Part shown: one piece after another, positions 1-10,448 of the stretch
How the letters are laid out: every line of letters begins with the position of its first letter
Position numbering within the stretch: position 1 is the first letter of the stretch
DNA from: Symsagittifera roscoffensis
Lineage: Eukaryota > Xenacoelomorpha > Acoela > Convolutidae
Reading direction: 5' to 3'
Length of the DNA: 64,000 nucleotides
NCBI RefSeq assembly: GCF_963678635.1
Contig: NC_087067.1
Location: forward strand, 13,839,018 to 13,903,017
Program-made: the position numbers and the translations under genes
Notes under the pieces: model-generated
What the model was told of the DNA's origin: nothing
The model's database searches: none
Seen by the model: the letters and a program-made list of their open reading frames with translations, nothing else

Positions 1-48
1 CTGTTAATTTGATACACTATTCTGTTTTGTAATTCATCATTTGTTCAG

Positions 49-375
49 ATTGATCAGCTTCGTTTTGATATTGCCGCGTCTAACATCTCTGTCCAGAAAT
101 TGAAGAATACTTCTGAAGCTCTGACGTCATCAGTTTCTGACGTGGATGATCAGCTGAGAAAATTGACATCTTTTCTTCAAATAACTTCAGCAAATTTAAC
201 AGTTTTGCAAAACGAATTCGCTTCAAATACAGAACAACTAACGAGAGTAAATGGAATCGTGTCGCAGATGGAATACAACTTGACTGAGATGTTTTTTGAG
301 GTGAACTGTTTAAACGCAACTGTCATTGCAAAACAAGAAAACACATCTGTCTCACCTATTGCCTGCACGCAATAA
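49..375 (+). CDS. Gene A, last exon (partial): glycosylated coiled-coil ectodomain of a type II membrane protein family
   Basis: The exon opens after a splice acceptor (TTGTTCAG, ending at 48) in phase 0 and runs 108 codons to TAA at 373-375. It aligns with exon 3 of genes B, C and D: the start I-D-Q-L matches V-D-E-L of the paralogues, and the end keeps the C-L-N-A-T-V motif followed by a second cysteine. Six N-glycosylation sequons (NIS, NTS, NLT, NLT, NAT, NTS) and regularly spaced hydrophobic residues suggest an extracellular glycosylated coiled coil. The upstream exons with the membrane helix lie outside the window. No frame damage is visible here, unlike B and C. The function is not recognised; the type II topology is inferred from gene D. 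Confidence 0.62.
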   Translation: MDQLRFDIAASNISVQKLKNTSEALTSSVSDVDDQLRKLTSFLQITSANLTVLQNEFASNTEQLTRVNGIVSQMEYNLTEMFFEVNCLNATVIAKQENTSVSPIACTQ

Positions 376-466
376 GATACGATGAAAACTAACCGATCAA
401 AAACTAAGATGCTTCTTGACCAGATGCGGATCTAATATTTTCTCGAGGAAGGGGGGAGGGGCGTTC

Positions 467-526
467 TTTTGGCAGTTTTTGGAAGGGTTTGACCGAATTT
501 TGGCAGTTTTTGGAAGCGTTTGACCG
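467..526. repeat. Tandem repeat, about two 31-bp units
   Basis: Two adjacent copies of a unit starting TTTTGGCAGTTTTTGGAAG (467-497 and 498-526) differ at only a few bases. They follow a G-rich stretch at 449-461. Confidence 0.8.
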
Positions 527-587
527 TTTTTGGGCGCGCGCTCTTACTCAAATATAGTATAAAGTGGCGCCGAAGGAGCCTTAAGAA

Positions 588-700
588 AGTTTTTATGGTC
601 ACTGAGCCGATAATGGATGTCGTAAAAAAAACTGAAGGGGCACCCTGTGGACAATAAAGAGGGGTCGAATCTATAAAAAGAAACCCCCCCCCCCCCCCTC
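588..700. repeat. Interspersed repeat copy 1 ending in a 15-C run
   Basis: The segment starting near GTCACTGAGCC and containing GAAGGGGCACCCT and GGGGTCGAAT resembles 29,778-29,890 over about 75 bp in the same orientation, and both sit next to long C runs. A run of 15 C lies at 684-698. The complementary strand could form G-quadruplex structure. It is likely a diverged transposon fragment; I could not name the family. Confidence 0.55.
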
Positions 701-1154
701 ACCCTCCAAAAATCTGATCCTGATCTTCAATCATTTCTATGTCACACACTGAAATAAAATTCTAGCAGTGTAACTTTTGAAGACATCTATGTTTCAAAGT
801 TTTTCCGACAATTATTTTCTTTTCTCGTGCTGAACGCCCAACACCGGAAGCGCTAGTCATTCAATTCGAAACAATTGGTCCATGACAGCCAAATTTAACA
901 GAAGACTGAGAGAATCATTCAACTTGTAAATCAAATAGTCTCTAGGCCTCTAAAAAACTCGCGAGACCCTAGCCATTGACCAGAAAACTGTTTGATTGAA
1001 AGAGCACAAACGACGAATTGTAATTACCAGAAACTTCAGTTTCTAATTATTAACACCTTAACAGCTTAAAGTAATTGTAATTATCTTTAAAAGAGAAAAG
1101 CTGGGAATCATTGTCCGGCTGAACAACGACTTTATTAAACATAAATTTGCCTAG
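701..1154. other. No gene seen
   Basis: AT-rich spacer between the C run and the hairpin cluster. No open frame, paralogous exon or repeat was recognised. Confidence 0.5.
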
Positions 1155-1155
1155 T

Positions 1156-1240
1156 AGAATGACACTTCTTAACAAGCTATATAATCGTAAAAGGCGATTG
1201 TTTGTAGAAATTGACAATTGGTAACAAGTGTCATTTCGTA
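1156..1240. repeat. Imperfect inverted repeat
   Basis: AGAATGACACTTCTTAAC near 1,157 is matched imperfectly by the reverse complement of GTAACAAGTGTCATTTCG near 1,221. It lies just before a perfect hairpin and a long palindrome. Confidence 0.5.
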
Positions 1241-1241
1241 A

Positions 1242-1283
1242 AAAGGCAGTGACAAGTAGCGAGAGCTACTTGTCACTGCCTTT
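1242..1283. repeat. Perfect 19-bp hairpin
   Basis: The 19-base arms 1,242-1,260 and 1,265-1,283 (AAAGGCAGTGACAAGTAGC and its exact reverse complement) flank a GAGA loop. It is not followed by a T tract that would suggest a simple terminator, and it lies 18 bp before the large palindrome. Confidence 0.9.
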
Positions 1284-1300
1284 GTGTATAATGAATCATG

Positions 1301-1706
1301 AAGTTGTATAATGAATCACTTTGAAGCCGTTATAATTGTTTTTCAAACTAAATTTAAAACCAGTGTACTTAGAAAACTGGCTGGAAATTTTTGCTTTTAG
1401 ACGATTAGTGACGCGACAATTTTTAACAGGTGACAACTTTTAGTGGAAAACAAGCGGCAGCTTAAAGGGAATTACGCGCACCACTCCTCTCGCTCCACTG
1501 CGCTTTAAAGTGCACGAGAGGAGTGGTGCGCGTAATTCCCTTTAAGCTGCCGCTTGTTTGCCACTAAAAGTTGTCACCTGTTAAAAATTGTCGCGTCACT
1601 AATCGTCTAAAAGCAAAAATTTCCAGCCAGTTTTCTAAGTAAACTGGTTTTAATGTTAGTTTGAAAAACAATTATAACGGCTTCAAAGTGATTCATTATA
1701 CAACTT
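1301..1706. repeat. Large near-perfect palindrome (192-bp arms, 22-bp loop)
   Basis: Arms 1,301-1,492 and 1,515-1,706 are reverse complements in a single register about a centre near 1,503.5. I count only a handful of mismatches and no indels. Outer ends read AAGTTGTATAATGAATCACT and its complement. The inner part is GC-richer (GGGAATTACGCGCACCACTC). No coding capacity is visible. This fits a foldback or MITE-type non-autonomous transposon, or a source of hairpin RNA. No clear target-site duplication was found. Confidence 0.92.
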
Positions 1707-3184
1707 GGTACAATGAGAGATCTTACTCTCTTTGTGGGCTGAACACACAAGTACTAAAAGCTTAGATCAGAGGGCACTTAAAATGTTTCAACTTATAACT
1801 TAAACTACATTTTCATGTGTTTTTTGAAGTTTCGCCAATTACTGTCAGAGGGGAGTAACAGAATAACGAATAACTTTTTTCTATGATTTTGTTATATATT
1901 TATGTTTTTCCTACTCTTATATGCTATAAAATACCAAAACCTATGTCTCAGCTGTCAAAAATGAACCTGACAAGTCAAACCCTCCCCCCCCCCAAAAAAA
2001 TCTGTAGTTATCCTAAAAACTTTGATCAGTGTTTCACAGTCTACAGTTTTTAGTCAATCGAAATAAATTGTGAAAAATAGTTTATTGTACTTTTGCAAAC
2101 TTCTATCAATTTCAGAGAACATAAAAGTTTTCGGTGAGCCAAAATTAGGAATGTTTTTTTTTGTTGTGTTATTCCTTGAAAGCTTTGACAGCTTCAACTT
2201 GTCTGTGTATCTTTGTTTTTTTGATTTTTCAGAAGTTAAAGTAAGTTTTTGATATATTTTTTTTCTGAACAAAATAGTCTATTTGAAATCACCCAAGCAA
2301 AGTCAACTTGGGGATTTGATTTATAACTATTATTTATATTTACTTGAAAGAAGTTAACAAAGAATATCTTAGAGTTTTCCTTGTGATGAAACAAAGAACG
2401 AAAAATTTTTTGATAGTTCTTTGATAGTTCTTTGAATTTTTTTTGCGTTATTTTCTCAATGAAAATTTGTAGACAAATGTGCATAATTTGCTTTTACTAT
2501 CCAGTTCTAGGCTTTCATTTCGATACTATCATCATATGGAGAAAAAAATAAGGTGTGTTGAAAAAATATAGCTTTTTTATAATATGGTCGGAATATTTTG
2601 TACTACTAGCACGGCAACTGACTTTTTTGTATATGCTACTTGAGCATTCAGTTGAATTTCAAGATTTATTGCCAAATTTTTTTTGGAAAAATTAGGTGGA
2701 ATTCATATGACAATTTTTTTCAGTTTAGTTTAGTATTTGTAAAGGTACAGGTCATCTGCATACAATGGACAAAAAATTTTGATTATGAACGAAAGAACAA
2801 TTATTTTCTTCGCGTTTTTGCTGTCTAATGTTTACGAGGTCTAAACTTCAAAACATGGCTGATGAAATTGTTTTTTTTTTGGGTCTGAATTGGCTGCTGA
2901 TTTGAACTGATAACTTCAGTAGAACTGCTTTCAAGGTTGTTTCAGTGAGAAGAACGCTTTTCCGATTATATGACTTCTTCCAAATTTTGATGCAACTAGA
3001 TGCTTGTAAAGGTTAATGTCAACCATGTGTCAAAATTTCAACCCTATATCCTATATATTTGTATAGATTGTCAAAAAACTGGAGATTGATGTTGTTTATA
3101 TTTTAAACTTATAACAAACAAGATGCAATTTTTCTGTTCCTTTGTTACAAAAAAATGAGTTATTGCACAATTTAAAACAGAAAA
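1707..3184. other. No gene seen; AT-rich spacer
   Basis: T-rich sequence with a 10-C run at 1,984-1,993, a short duplication TTGATAGTTCT near 2,411-2,434, and a stretch at 2,845-2,880 (AACATGGCTGATGAAATTG) echoed at 30,780-30,810 upstream of gene C. The short open frames here have no recognisable protein features. Confidence 0.5.
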
Positions 3185-3387
3185 CATTACGAGGCCAAAC
3201 TGTGCACTGGATAGGAGCACAATTTTGTGTCTGTATGTTCCTGGATTCCAGAGACAAGTCTTTAAACATGTTTAAATTTGTCGGAACGATCAAAGAAAAT
3301 GAAAGAACAAAAGAAGAACAAAGGGAGCGTCCTTGTCGCGGAATCCGCAAGTTCAATGCACAAAATGCACAGTTTGGCCTCGTAATG
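3185..3387. repeat. 203-bp unit with 22-bp perfect inverted ends
   Basis: Bases 3,185-3,206 (CATTACGAGGCCAAACTGTG plus CA) are the exact reverse complement of 3,366-3,387. The interior is less AT-rich than its surroundings. An open frame of 94 codons (3,142-3,426, +) crosses it but resembles no known protein. The structure suggests a small MITE-like element; target-site duplications are not obvious. Confidence 0.75.
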
Positions 3388-4780
3388 AACTTTCAAAAAA
3401 TAAGTGATTCGACTAAAAAATTTTAAGTGGAAGTTTCTTTTTTTTCAACCTTTTCTTATAATAGAAAACTATTATTGCAATCCTGCGTAATATTTTTTTG
3501 GCCAAAAAATTTTCCATGATTAAAATAAATAAATAAAGTTTTGGTTTCATCTTTTGTATGCAACTTTTCATATTTTTTTTGCGCGTAGAAACAAATAAAT
3601 CATTTTAATCATGGTTGGTTTCAGTGAACCGCAAAAAAACTCTCTAGATTTTATCAGTCGTGTCAAAGTCCATTTGCACTATTTACACATCAATGAGTTT
3701 CCCAAAAAAAGGTCGTTCTGCTATCGATGACATCATGGTCAGTTATACTTTCACTTATAAAACGAAATAAGAAGAACCGACTTGTTTTATTGAACCGCCG
3801 TCGACCACATCGACGCATCTCTTATAGTTTTTAGTTAAGGTTTTGCAGTGAAAAATATTGAAATTCGCAACATTTCAAAAAGTTTTCCTCTGTTGACAAC
3901 TTTGATTCCACTTCACCAATAAATCCAATTCACGGCTAAATACAGAATCAAATTCTGAACTTTGGTTTTTTGTTAATTATCTCCTAATTTGCTAGAACAT
4001 TAGTTGTTGATTATGCGACAAGAGTTCTTAGGTTCATTTGATTGAAACAAATAACCCAGCTACGCTTTGTACACAGATTCGACGAAAAAAAATGCTCAAT
4101 ACATTTAAACGTAAAAATTGTTTGCTGTGAATAACTTAAAAACATGATTTTGAAGACTCGGGAAATACTCCGATACTCTGCCAACTCTGAGATTATATTA
4201 TTCTGACAACAAATAGAGACTTACCGAAATGTTTTATTGAAATGCATTTCATCGTAAGTTACACATCTCGTATAGATTTCAAATATTTTCAAATTTCCAT
4301 TCTATGCTAAAATTAATGGAACTGGTAAAACTTGCGGTAACTGTTCCGTCTCTTGTAGAAAACGGAAGACTTATGCCTGGGGTGGTTTTTCTTTTTTCAG
4401 TCAAAATTCGGAGATCGAAATAATTGTTTTTCTAAACGAATACACCCCATTGAAAATATTGACTTCCTGAGTTAAAAAAAAGATGGTTTTTTCTCTATCC
4501 CGCTCAACAAAATCCTTCCAAACTGAATTGAGGCTAGCTTATTTTCGTAATAATTCCGTACGACTCGAAAATGATCTTTGACATTGTCGAAATTTTATTG
4601 GTTTTCTTTATTTTCTTTTCTCAAAAACTAATCAATATAGATTAAGGGGCATTTGGAACATTCAGGGCTTTGCCCTGATATACTAGCAGTCTTGTTAGCT
4701 CTGTTGATTCTTTGATTTCATTCCACTACTAAGTTCAGCTAAGAAAATTATATACAAGCTAAGAATTCACGCAAAGCGTA
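3388..4780. other. No gene seen; spacer upstream of gene B
   Basis: AT-rich intergenic DNA without convincing open frames. From about 4,740 it begins to resemble the region upstream of gene C. Confidence 0.5.
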
Positions 4781-4809
4781 TTGCCAGAAATAAAGTTTTC
4801 TTAAGTTAA

Positions 4810-4905
4810 ATATTTTGAGCATGCGTTTTTATATTATTATGTTTAAAATGATATGCTGATTTTGTTTTCTCAGTCATATCAGTCAGAATTATAATATCCC
4901 ATAAT
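4810..4905 (+). promoter_or_regulatory. Conserved upstream region of gene B
   Basis: Shared with gene C: a TTTTGAGCATGC block, then TTTTCTCAGTCATAT, then an AT-rich motif ending TATCCCATAAT. The CCCATAAT core (4,898-4,905) is 52 bp upstream of the ATG. Genes C (53 bp) and D (57 bp) hold the same core at almost the same distance. It may be a core promoter or start-site element. The role is inferred from conservation and spacing only. Confidence 0.45.
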
Positions 4906-4949
4906 CAAATGATTTGAACAAAACCAAAAAAATCAAGTTAGGAGGCGAG

Positions 4950-6889
4950 ATGAATCTTGAACCCAAAGAAAACAACAACTCACAGAGAAATAGATTGGAT
5001 CACTTAGCACAAACCAATTTTGACGGTATTGTTGCAGAAATACCAACCAGCGAGCAACCAACCATAATCGATGAGACGGCGGTAGTTGGGCAAACGTTAC
5101 ATTCTTCTTCCGAGAAAGCGATTGGAACCAGACCTTCAAGCTCCAAATATTCAGTTACTGAGTATGCAAGTAGAACTGGAAATGACTATGATGAATTGAG
5201 AAAGGACGAGTATGTCGAATACGTGGTGGATGACAAATACACCGAACCAGTTGAAAATCGAGGATAGTCAAAACTATTTCCTTTCTTTATATCCATTTTT
5301 ACCAAAAAAGACATAATTTGTTTGGTATTTCGTTATGACAAACGAAGCCGTTTTTCGACAGAGTAACTATTTAATCCTCAAAACCACAATGACTATTCAT
5401 CAATAATCAAACAAAAAAACGAGGCATTTCGGAATGATTTTTGAGCATATATATTTGTTTCTTGTGCCTTGTCTAAATTGAAGAAAAATAGTGCATTTCT
5501 ACCTTCAAAAATTAGAAAGTTTCCAAACCCCGCAAAATAAAAATTGAAACAAAAACTTCATGTTTTTTTTTAAACCAAATCATCAATACTTTTATAAGGG
5601 CGTGTACGAAAAGTCAACATTGATAAACAAGCAACTCAATACCTTCATCAAGTTAGGATATACTTGCATAGTTAGAATTTATTTATGTGCACATCAAAAT
5701 TTCAGAAGTTTTGAACATTAAAATGTTTTTTTTTTGCGAATCGCCATCATTATCCAACTGAGCTTATCTTAAACATCAGGTTTTTTATCTAGGAGTTTAT
5801 GTCACCGCGCTGGAGCAGGAAGATCAAGTAACTAATCCGAGATGCAAAGCTGAGGTGAGAAAGCAGAAGATCAAACTGGACCGCAAAAATTGGCCGCTGT
5901 TAGAAATGCCAAACATTTTTCCGATGTCAATGTTTGGTGGATCTGCTTTAGCTCTGATGTTAGTGGTTTTGTCGGTTGCCGGTTGTTCTTTTTCATTAGT
6001 CAGGGTGCATGATGATCTGGATGACGCGAAGAACAATTTACAGCTTCTCAATTCATTGCTCTCAAACATGTCTGAGGCCAATATCGTGGTACTCCAAAAA
6101 GTAAATATGAAATCCATTTTCCTGGAATTCATTGTTTCTACCTTTTGAAAAATAAAACGAAACTCGACTATATTTTTACAGCTGACGTTAGATCAAAATT
6201 GCTAGCAACTCACCGCACTCTGCGCTTCAAAAGTTTTATGAAAAGCAAAATTAATAACCTATTCACCAATGTGTTTATTCAGGCGGAAGAAATTTGTCTT
6301 GATATCATTACGGTGAATAACTCTAATTTAGAAACCTAAATACCGCCTCAAAAACTATGAAACAAAAGGAAAAATTGGTAAATTCAGGCCACTGTCCGAC
6401 TAAGTTTGCTGGTTTAACAGCCCTCATAATTAAAAATTGTTCAAAGAGAGTGGAAACAAGATCTCAAACTAAACTAGTCCTGCCAAGTTGGACATAAATT
6501 TATCGGTATTGCAAAGCACATTAACTATCCGATCCGAGTATTGTAACCCAATTTTTGACCCTTGTTAGGTTGATGAGCTCACAAGAAATATCCGATCTGC
6601 TAACAACTCAATCAGACACCTGGTCAACAATTCAGACAGTTTGAGTAGTTTCATTGCAAAAACGCAGTTGGACATTAGAGAAGTGAACTCGACACTAAGT
6701 TCTATATCAATACATTTGATAATCTTGCATTTAGATATTGAAACAAATCATGGTAACTTATGAGAGCTGAATGAAATTTTGCACATTGCTGAAAGCAAGT
6801 TGACGGATATGATGATGGAAATTGACTGTTTGAACAAAACTGTGATTGCTAAAGAGGGCGGTCAGAACGACACCAATTGTAACAGCTGA
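4950..6889 (+). pseudogene. Gene B: three-exon type II membrane protein, in-frame stop in exon 3
   Basis: Exons: 4,950-5,262, 5,793-6,100 and 6,569-6,889. The ATG at 4,950 is chosen because gene C starts with the same M-N-L-E. Exon 1 gives about 104 polar, acidic residues. Exon 2 has a basic stretch, the family motif K-N-W-P-L-L-E and one membrane helix (about residues 151-173). Exon 3 is a coiled-coil-like ectodomain with N-glycosylation sequons and two terminal cysteines. A TGA at 6,761-6,763 interrupts exon 3 where gene D has AGG (Arg), so the product would lose about 43 C-terminal residues. Everything after the stop still aligns with the family, so the damage looks recent. Intron 2 is GT-AG; intron 1 appears to be GA-AG. 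A functional truncated form is possible. Confidence 0.62.
5263..5792 (+). other. Gene B intron 1, candidate GA-AG intron
   Basis: Exon 1 stays open to ...CGA G, then GATAGTCA. Exon 2 reads from TATCTAG followed by GA GTT TAT GTC. Only splicing after the G at 5,262 restores one frame, giving an intron that starts GA and ends AG. The GT three bases further in (GATA-GT) would leave the frame closed or require a non-AG acceptor. The same arrangement recurs in genes C and D. Confidence 0.5.
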
Positions 6890-7990
6890 CAATTGATTCG
6901 TCTTTAAAACTTCAAACTAAAACAAAATGAAATTATTTTGATTCAAAGTTTCAATCAAACTGCAATTTAGCGCTGTTTTTTTAAACATTTGAATAATATT
7001 TTGAATGTTATAGCAGTTTTGCCAGCACACTCAGTGCTCCATTTTCTTATATACAAAAAATGAAAAAATGTAACTGTTAGTCATTACTTTATCGCGAGTG
7101 AAGTCGTGACTTTTGAGTGCATGATTTGACTGAAAACGTGAATCCTTTTGATAGACTCTTAAAAGTTACAAAGTAAAAACTTTCAAAAAAAACTTCATTC
7201 CAAGTTATTTTATTGTTGTTGAATTTTGAGTGAAAATCCAACTACTTTTTTGCCGATTTTTTGCAACATTCATCGTTGTTTTCCCAAATTTTTTCGATCA
7301 AAGTTTAGTTTTTTTAGACAAATTTAAAATTTAACCTTACCAAAGAGGCATTATCATTCTGTGATAGAGTGAGTTTTTACAGTGTTTTTTAAAAACTCAG
7401 CGTTTATTTTTCAAGTTAAAAAAAAGAGTCTTCAGAATTGTAGACCAATTTTTGATATTTGAAGCTCTCCTGCTTTGAACAGCTCTAATAAATCAATAAA
7501 TTAAACCACCGCATATCTTGGTCTTTGTTTGAAATCATTTGTAAAGTTTTTTTTCTGAGATGTAGAACAACCTTTCGAGATGTAGAACGACATAATTTTC
7601 AGATTATAAGCATGAAACCCTAGAATCAATCAACTGCATTGATCCGACCATTGAAAATGGGAAAAACGTTGAATTCGAGTGTCTTTTTGTTTTTTATTAA
7701 TTTTCCACGAAAATCAGATACTACGAAATAATCATTGAAACAGGTCGAAAGATAACTCATATCAAATCGTGATTCCAACGACTTTAAAATTTTTCAAATT
7801 GATATCCCAGTAACAAGAAACAAAAACGTCGGAAAAATTTAGGTTTTGTTTTTTGTGTCACTTTTCTACAAAAAGTGCTGTCCAATTTGCCAGTTTACTT
7901 TGAATGTCGATTATGCTTAAGTTCTAGTTTTTGGTTCAGATCATTTTATCACATCACACAGAGAAATCTTCGCTAGACAAAAAATTAGTG
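6890..7990. other. No gene seen; downstream of gene B
   Basis: AT-rich spacer. A short duplication of GAGATGTAGAAC occurs near 7,560 and 7,580. No open frame of note. Confidence 0.5.
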
Positions 7991-7999
7991 TTTAATGAA

Positions 8000-8290
8000 A
8001 TTTGTTTGGGGAGTTGTGTTGTATGCTTTTTTTCTAACCCTTCCTGGCTCATTGCCAGAAACGCTTGCCCAGACCAATCATAATTTCAGTTTCTGATTTT
8101 TGAACTTTCAAGACCATTGCGCCTTTGCAATTTTGCCGGATTTTGCATTCAAACGTTTGCTACTATCTCACACTTTTGCCTCACAGTATTCATTTTTGGC
8201 ATCCTATTTGGCGACTTCCGCGAATAGACACTCAGACTTTCGCAATCGAATGTCCAGTCAACTTGAACCAAAATTTATAGAAAATGCAAT
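8000..8290. repeat. Diverged intergenic duplicate, copy 1
   Basis: The stretch around TCTAACCCTTCCTGGCTCATTGCCAGAAACGCTTG and the following region to GTCCAGTCAACTTGAACC resemble 29,960-30,160 (TCTAATACTACCTGGCTCAAATCC ... GTCCAGTCAAGACGATGG). A related sequence follows gene C at about 33,480-33,760. This suggests that the gene family was duplicated together with flanking DNA. A 65-codon open frame (8,100-8,297) inside it is probably not a gene. Confidence 0.45.
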
Positions 8291-9890
8291 ACAATGATTT
8301 TTCATTATAATGATATTATAATGACAAAATGCACTACAATGATAGTCAATAACAAGATAAAGTTTCAGCAATTTTGCATTCACTGTGGTACCTAATTTTG
8401 CCTGGAAAGAAGACAAAAAAAACTGAAGACAAAGTTTCTCCCCAGTTTCAATGGCCGGAACAATTATTGCTATCAGTAGAACTATTGCTTGTAGATAAGT
8501 TGCTGCAGAAAGATTAGTGCTTAAAAAAAATTTTAAATTGGCGTTTATTTCACTTGAACAGTTCTTAATTCTTGGTCAAGACTCCTATTTCTCATCAACT
8601 TGATTTATTCCCTTATTTTTCAGCAATTCTTGCTGATTCAAAGTAATTAACCACTTGTTCTGATCGAAAACGAATGGTAAATTCTGATTTCTAGACATCC
8701 GCCTTTAGTGGTTAAAATTTCTGGATGCCCAACTTTAACAAAATGACACGACAAAAATGTCATAGAATGATTCAACTCAGCAATTGTTTCAAGCCGTAGA
8801 TTTTTTTGGCTGACTAAGCAGCGTGACTTTTGACTAAGCAAGTCAATGTTGATTTCAAATCAACTCTTAGATCTATATTCTTTTTTTTGGAAACTTGAAA
8901 CTTTCCAACTGTTTTATTCAAATTCCGATTGAATCAATTTTATCACTGTAGAACCTGTTTACATTTCATCTGGTGCGACCAAAAGTCTCGAACAAGAACT
9001 CAACAAACTTAGATTTAGCAAACTCAAAAACAGAAACAAGATCAAAAATACATCACAAAATGTTCGATAGTAAGAAAAGTTTTTAAATATATCTCTACGT
9101 CTCAATAAGTCTACTCCATTACTTCAAACGATACGGCAAAAACCCGAACAACAGACCGAATCCCTATAATGTGAAACGACGCAGACTGCAACGATTATTT
9201 CTCTACGAAATTCTCAATGGAGTAGGTTTTCAGTAACATGAAATAAAAACTACTTGGAGCAGTAAGATTCATTTCCAAGGCATATACCTCTCAATGATGT
9301 ATAATCATATTATATAACATAACAACGACTGATAAAAAGATACAAATAACGTTCATTTCATCAAATCTTTTGTATTTTGAAACTTTTATAAAAATAAATC
9401 TTATTGCATAAAAAATACAAAATTTAGTTAGTACTTAAGTTCAAGTTCGTTTTATTAAAATTAAAAGAAGTTCCTTGCTTCTCTTCGTTGTCTCATCCGT
9501 TCATAGCTAAGGCTTCTTTGTTTCCTCTTATAAAACATTACCATTATCAATGAGAAATTACTATCAAATAAATTTTCAACTTTCAAATCAACTTTCAGTT
9601 TTTAACTTTCAATTTTTTTTTTGAAAAACTTTAATCTTTCACTAAAAACAAGCCTTAAACCTAAAAATTATCAAGGTCTATCACTGCTTTGTAATATCCT
9701 ATTTTTTTTAAAAAATAGATCACCAAGGCCATTGTTTGATCTTTAATTTTAACCTTGACTTTAAATTTAACTTCGTTTAAAAAAATTTGATCACCAAGGC
9801 TTTCTTTGGATCAATCAGAACAATTCTGTTCTCCCCACCTCTTAATTAAAAATTTCTAACGACCCCAAACGTCGACACACTCTTTAACCA
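8291..9890. other. No gene seen; left flank of retroelement
   Basis: AT-rich DNA. A short inverted similarity (CTACTCCATT near 9,111; AATGGAGTAGG near 9,217) is visible. This is where a 5' LTR would be expected, but I could not match any part of it to the right flank at 27.9-29 kb. Confidence 0.4.
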
Positions 9891-9955
9891 TTACCAACGA
9901 CCCGAAACTAATAAAAAAAATTTGAACAACTAAGCTTTTTAATTAAGATAAACAG

Positions 9956-9998
9956 TGAAGAACTTCGGTTTACGCATTCTTCACTTGAGCCCCTCCTG
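9956..9998 (+). other. Short hairpin in the retroelement leader region
   Basis: GTGAAGAA near 9,956 pairs with TTCTTCAC near 9,979, flanking CTTCGGTTTACGCA. It lies near the inferred left limit of the element; no function can be assigned. Confidence 0.35.
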
Positions 9999-10448
9999 TT
10001 AGCTGACCCAGGCTAAAACACCATCATAAAACTTAGTATGACTATAATTGTATCTGAAGATCTACTTGTGTTCTTTTTACACCTGAACCTTGTGGAATGG
10101 TTTGATACTGTCCAACCGTTGATCATAAATCACAACCCTAAGTAAGTTTTCCTGAAAAAACTTAGCCACCGAGAAAGTGAAAATTTATTCTAACGAATCG
10201 ATATACTGTCTCTCCAACCCGTGTACACCCGAAAACATATGCTGCACGATTAGGATAACCCCACTAAAGTCGTAAGAACTAACATTTTAGGAAATAAAAA
10301 CCTAACCACCACTTAGGAAATGAAAACCTAAGCAACCACCAATCCAACATTTAGTCAATAATTAATCTAGGAAACCTTCCCTTTTTTATTCACCCATAAA
10401 ACAATCGAGGAAAGTACACATTTGCCATAATATAATTGCAAATCAAAT

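Noticed and set aside
3142-3426. 94-codon ORF across the inverted-repeat unit
   Set aside because: Its ends encode the inverted repeat arms, no domain is visible, and an ORF on the opposite strand is equally long.
6145-6339. Open frame in gene B intron 2, preceded by possible acceptors (TTTATTCAG near 6,282)
   Set aside because: No equivalent exon exists in C or D, and exon 2 joins exon 3 in phase without it.
9000-9300. Possible inverted ends (CTACTCCATT and AATGGAGTAG) as a transposon boundary
   Set aside because: Only about 10 bases match, which is expected by chance in this composition.
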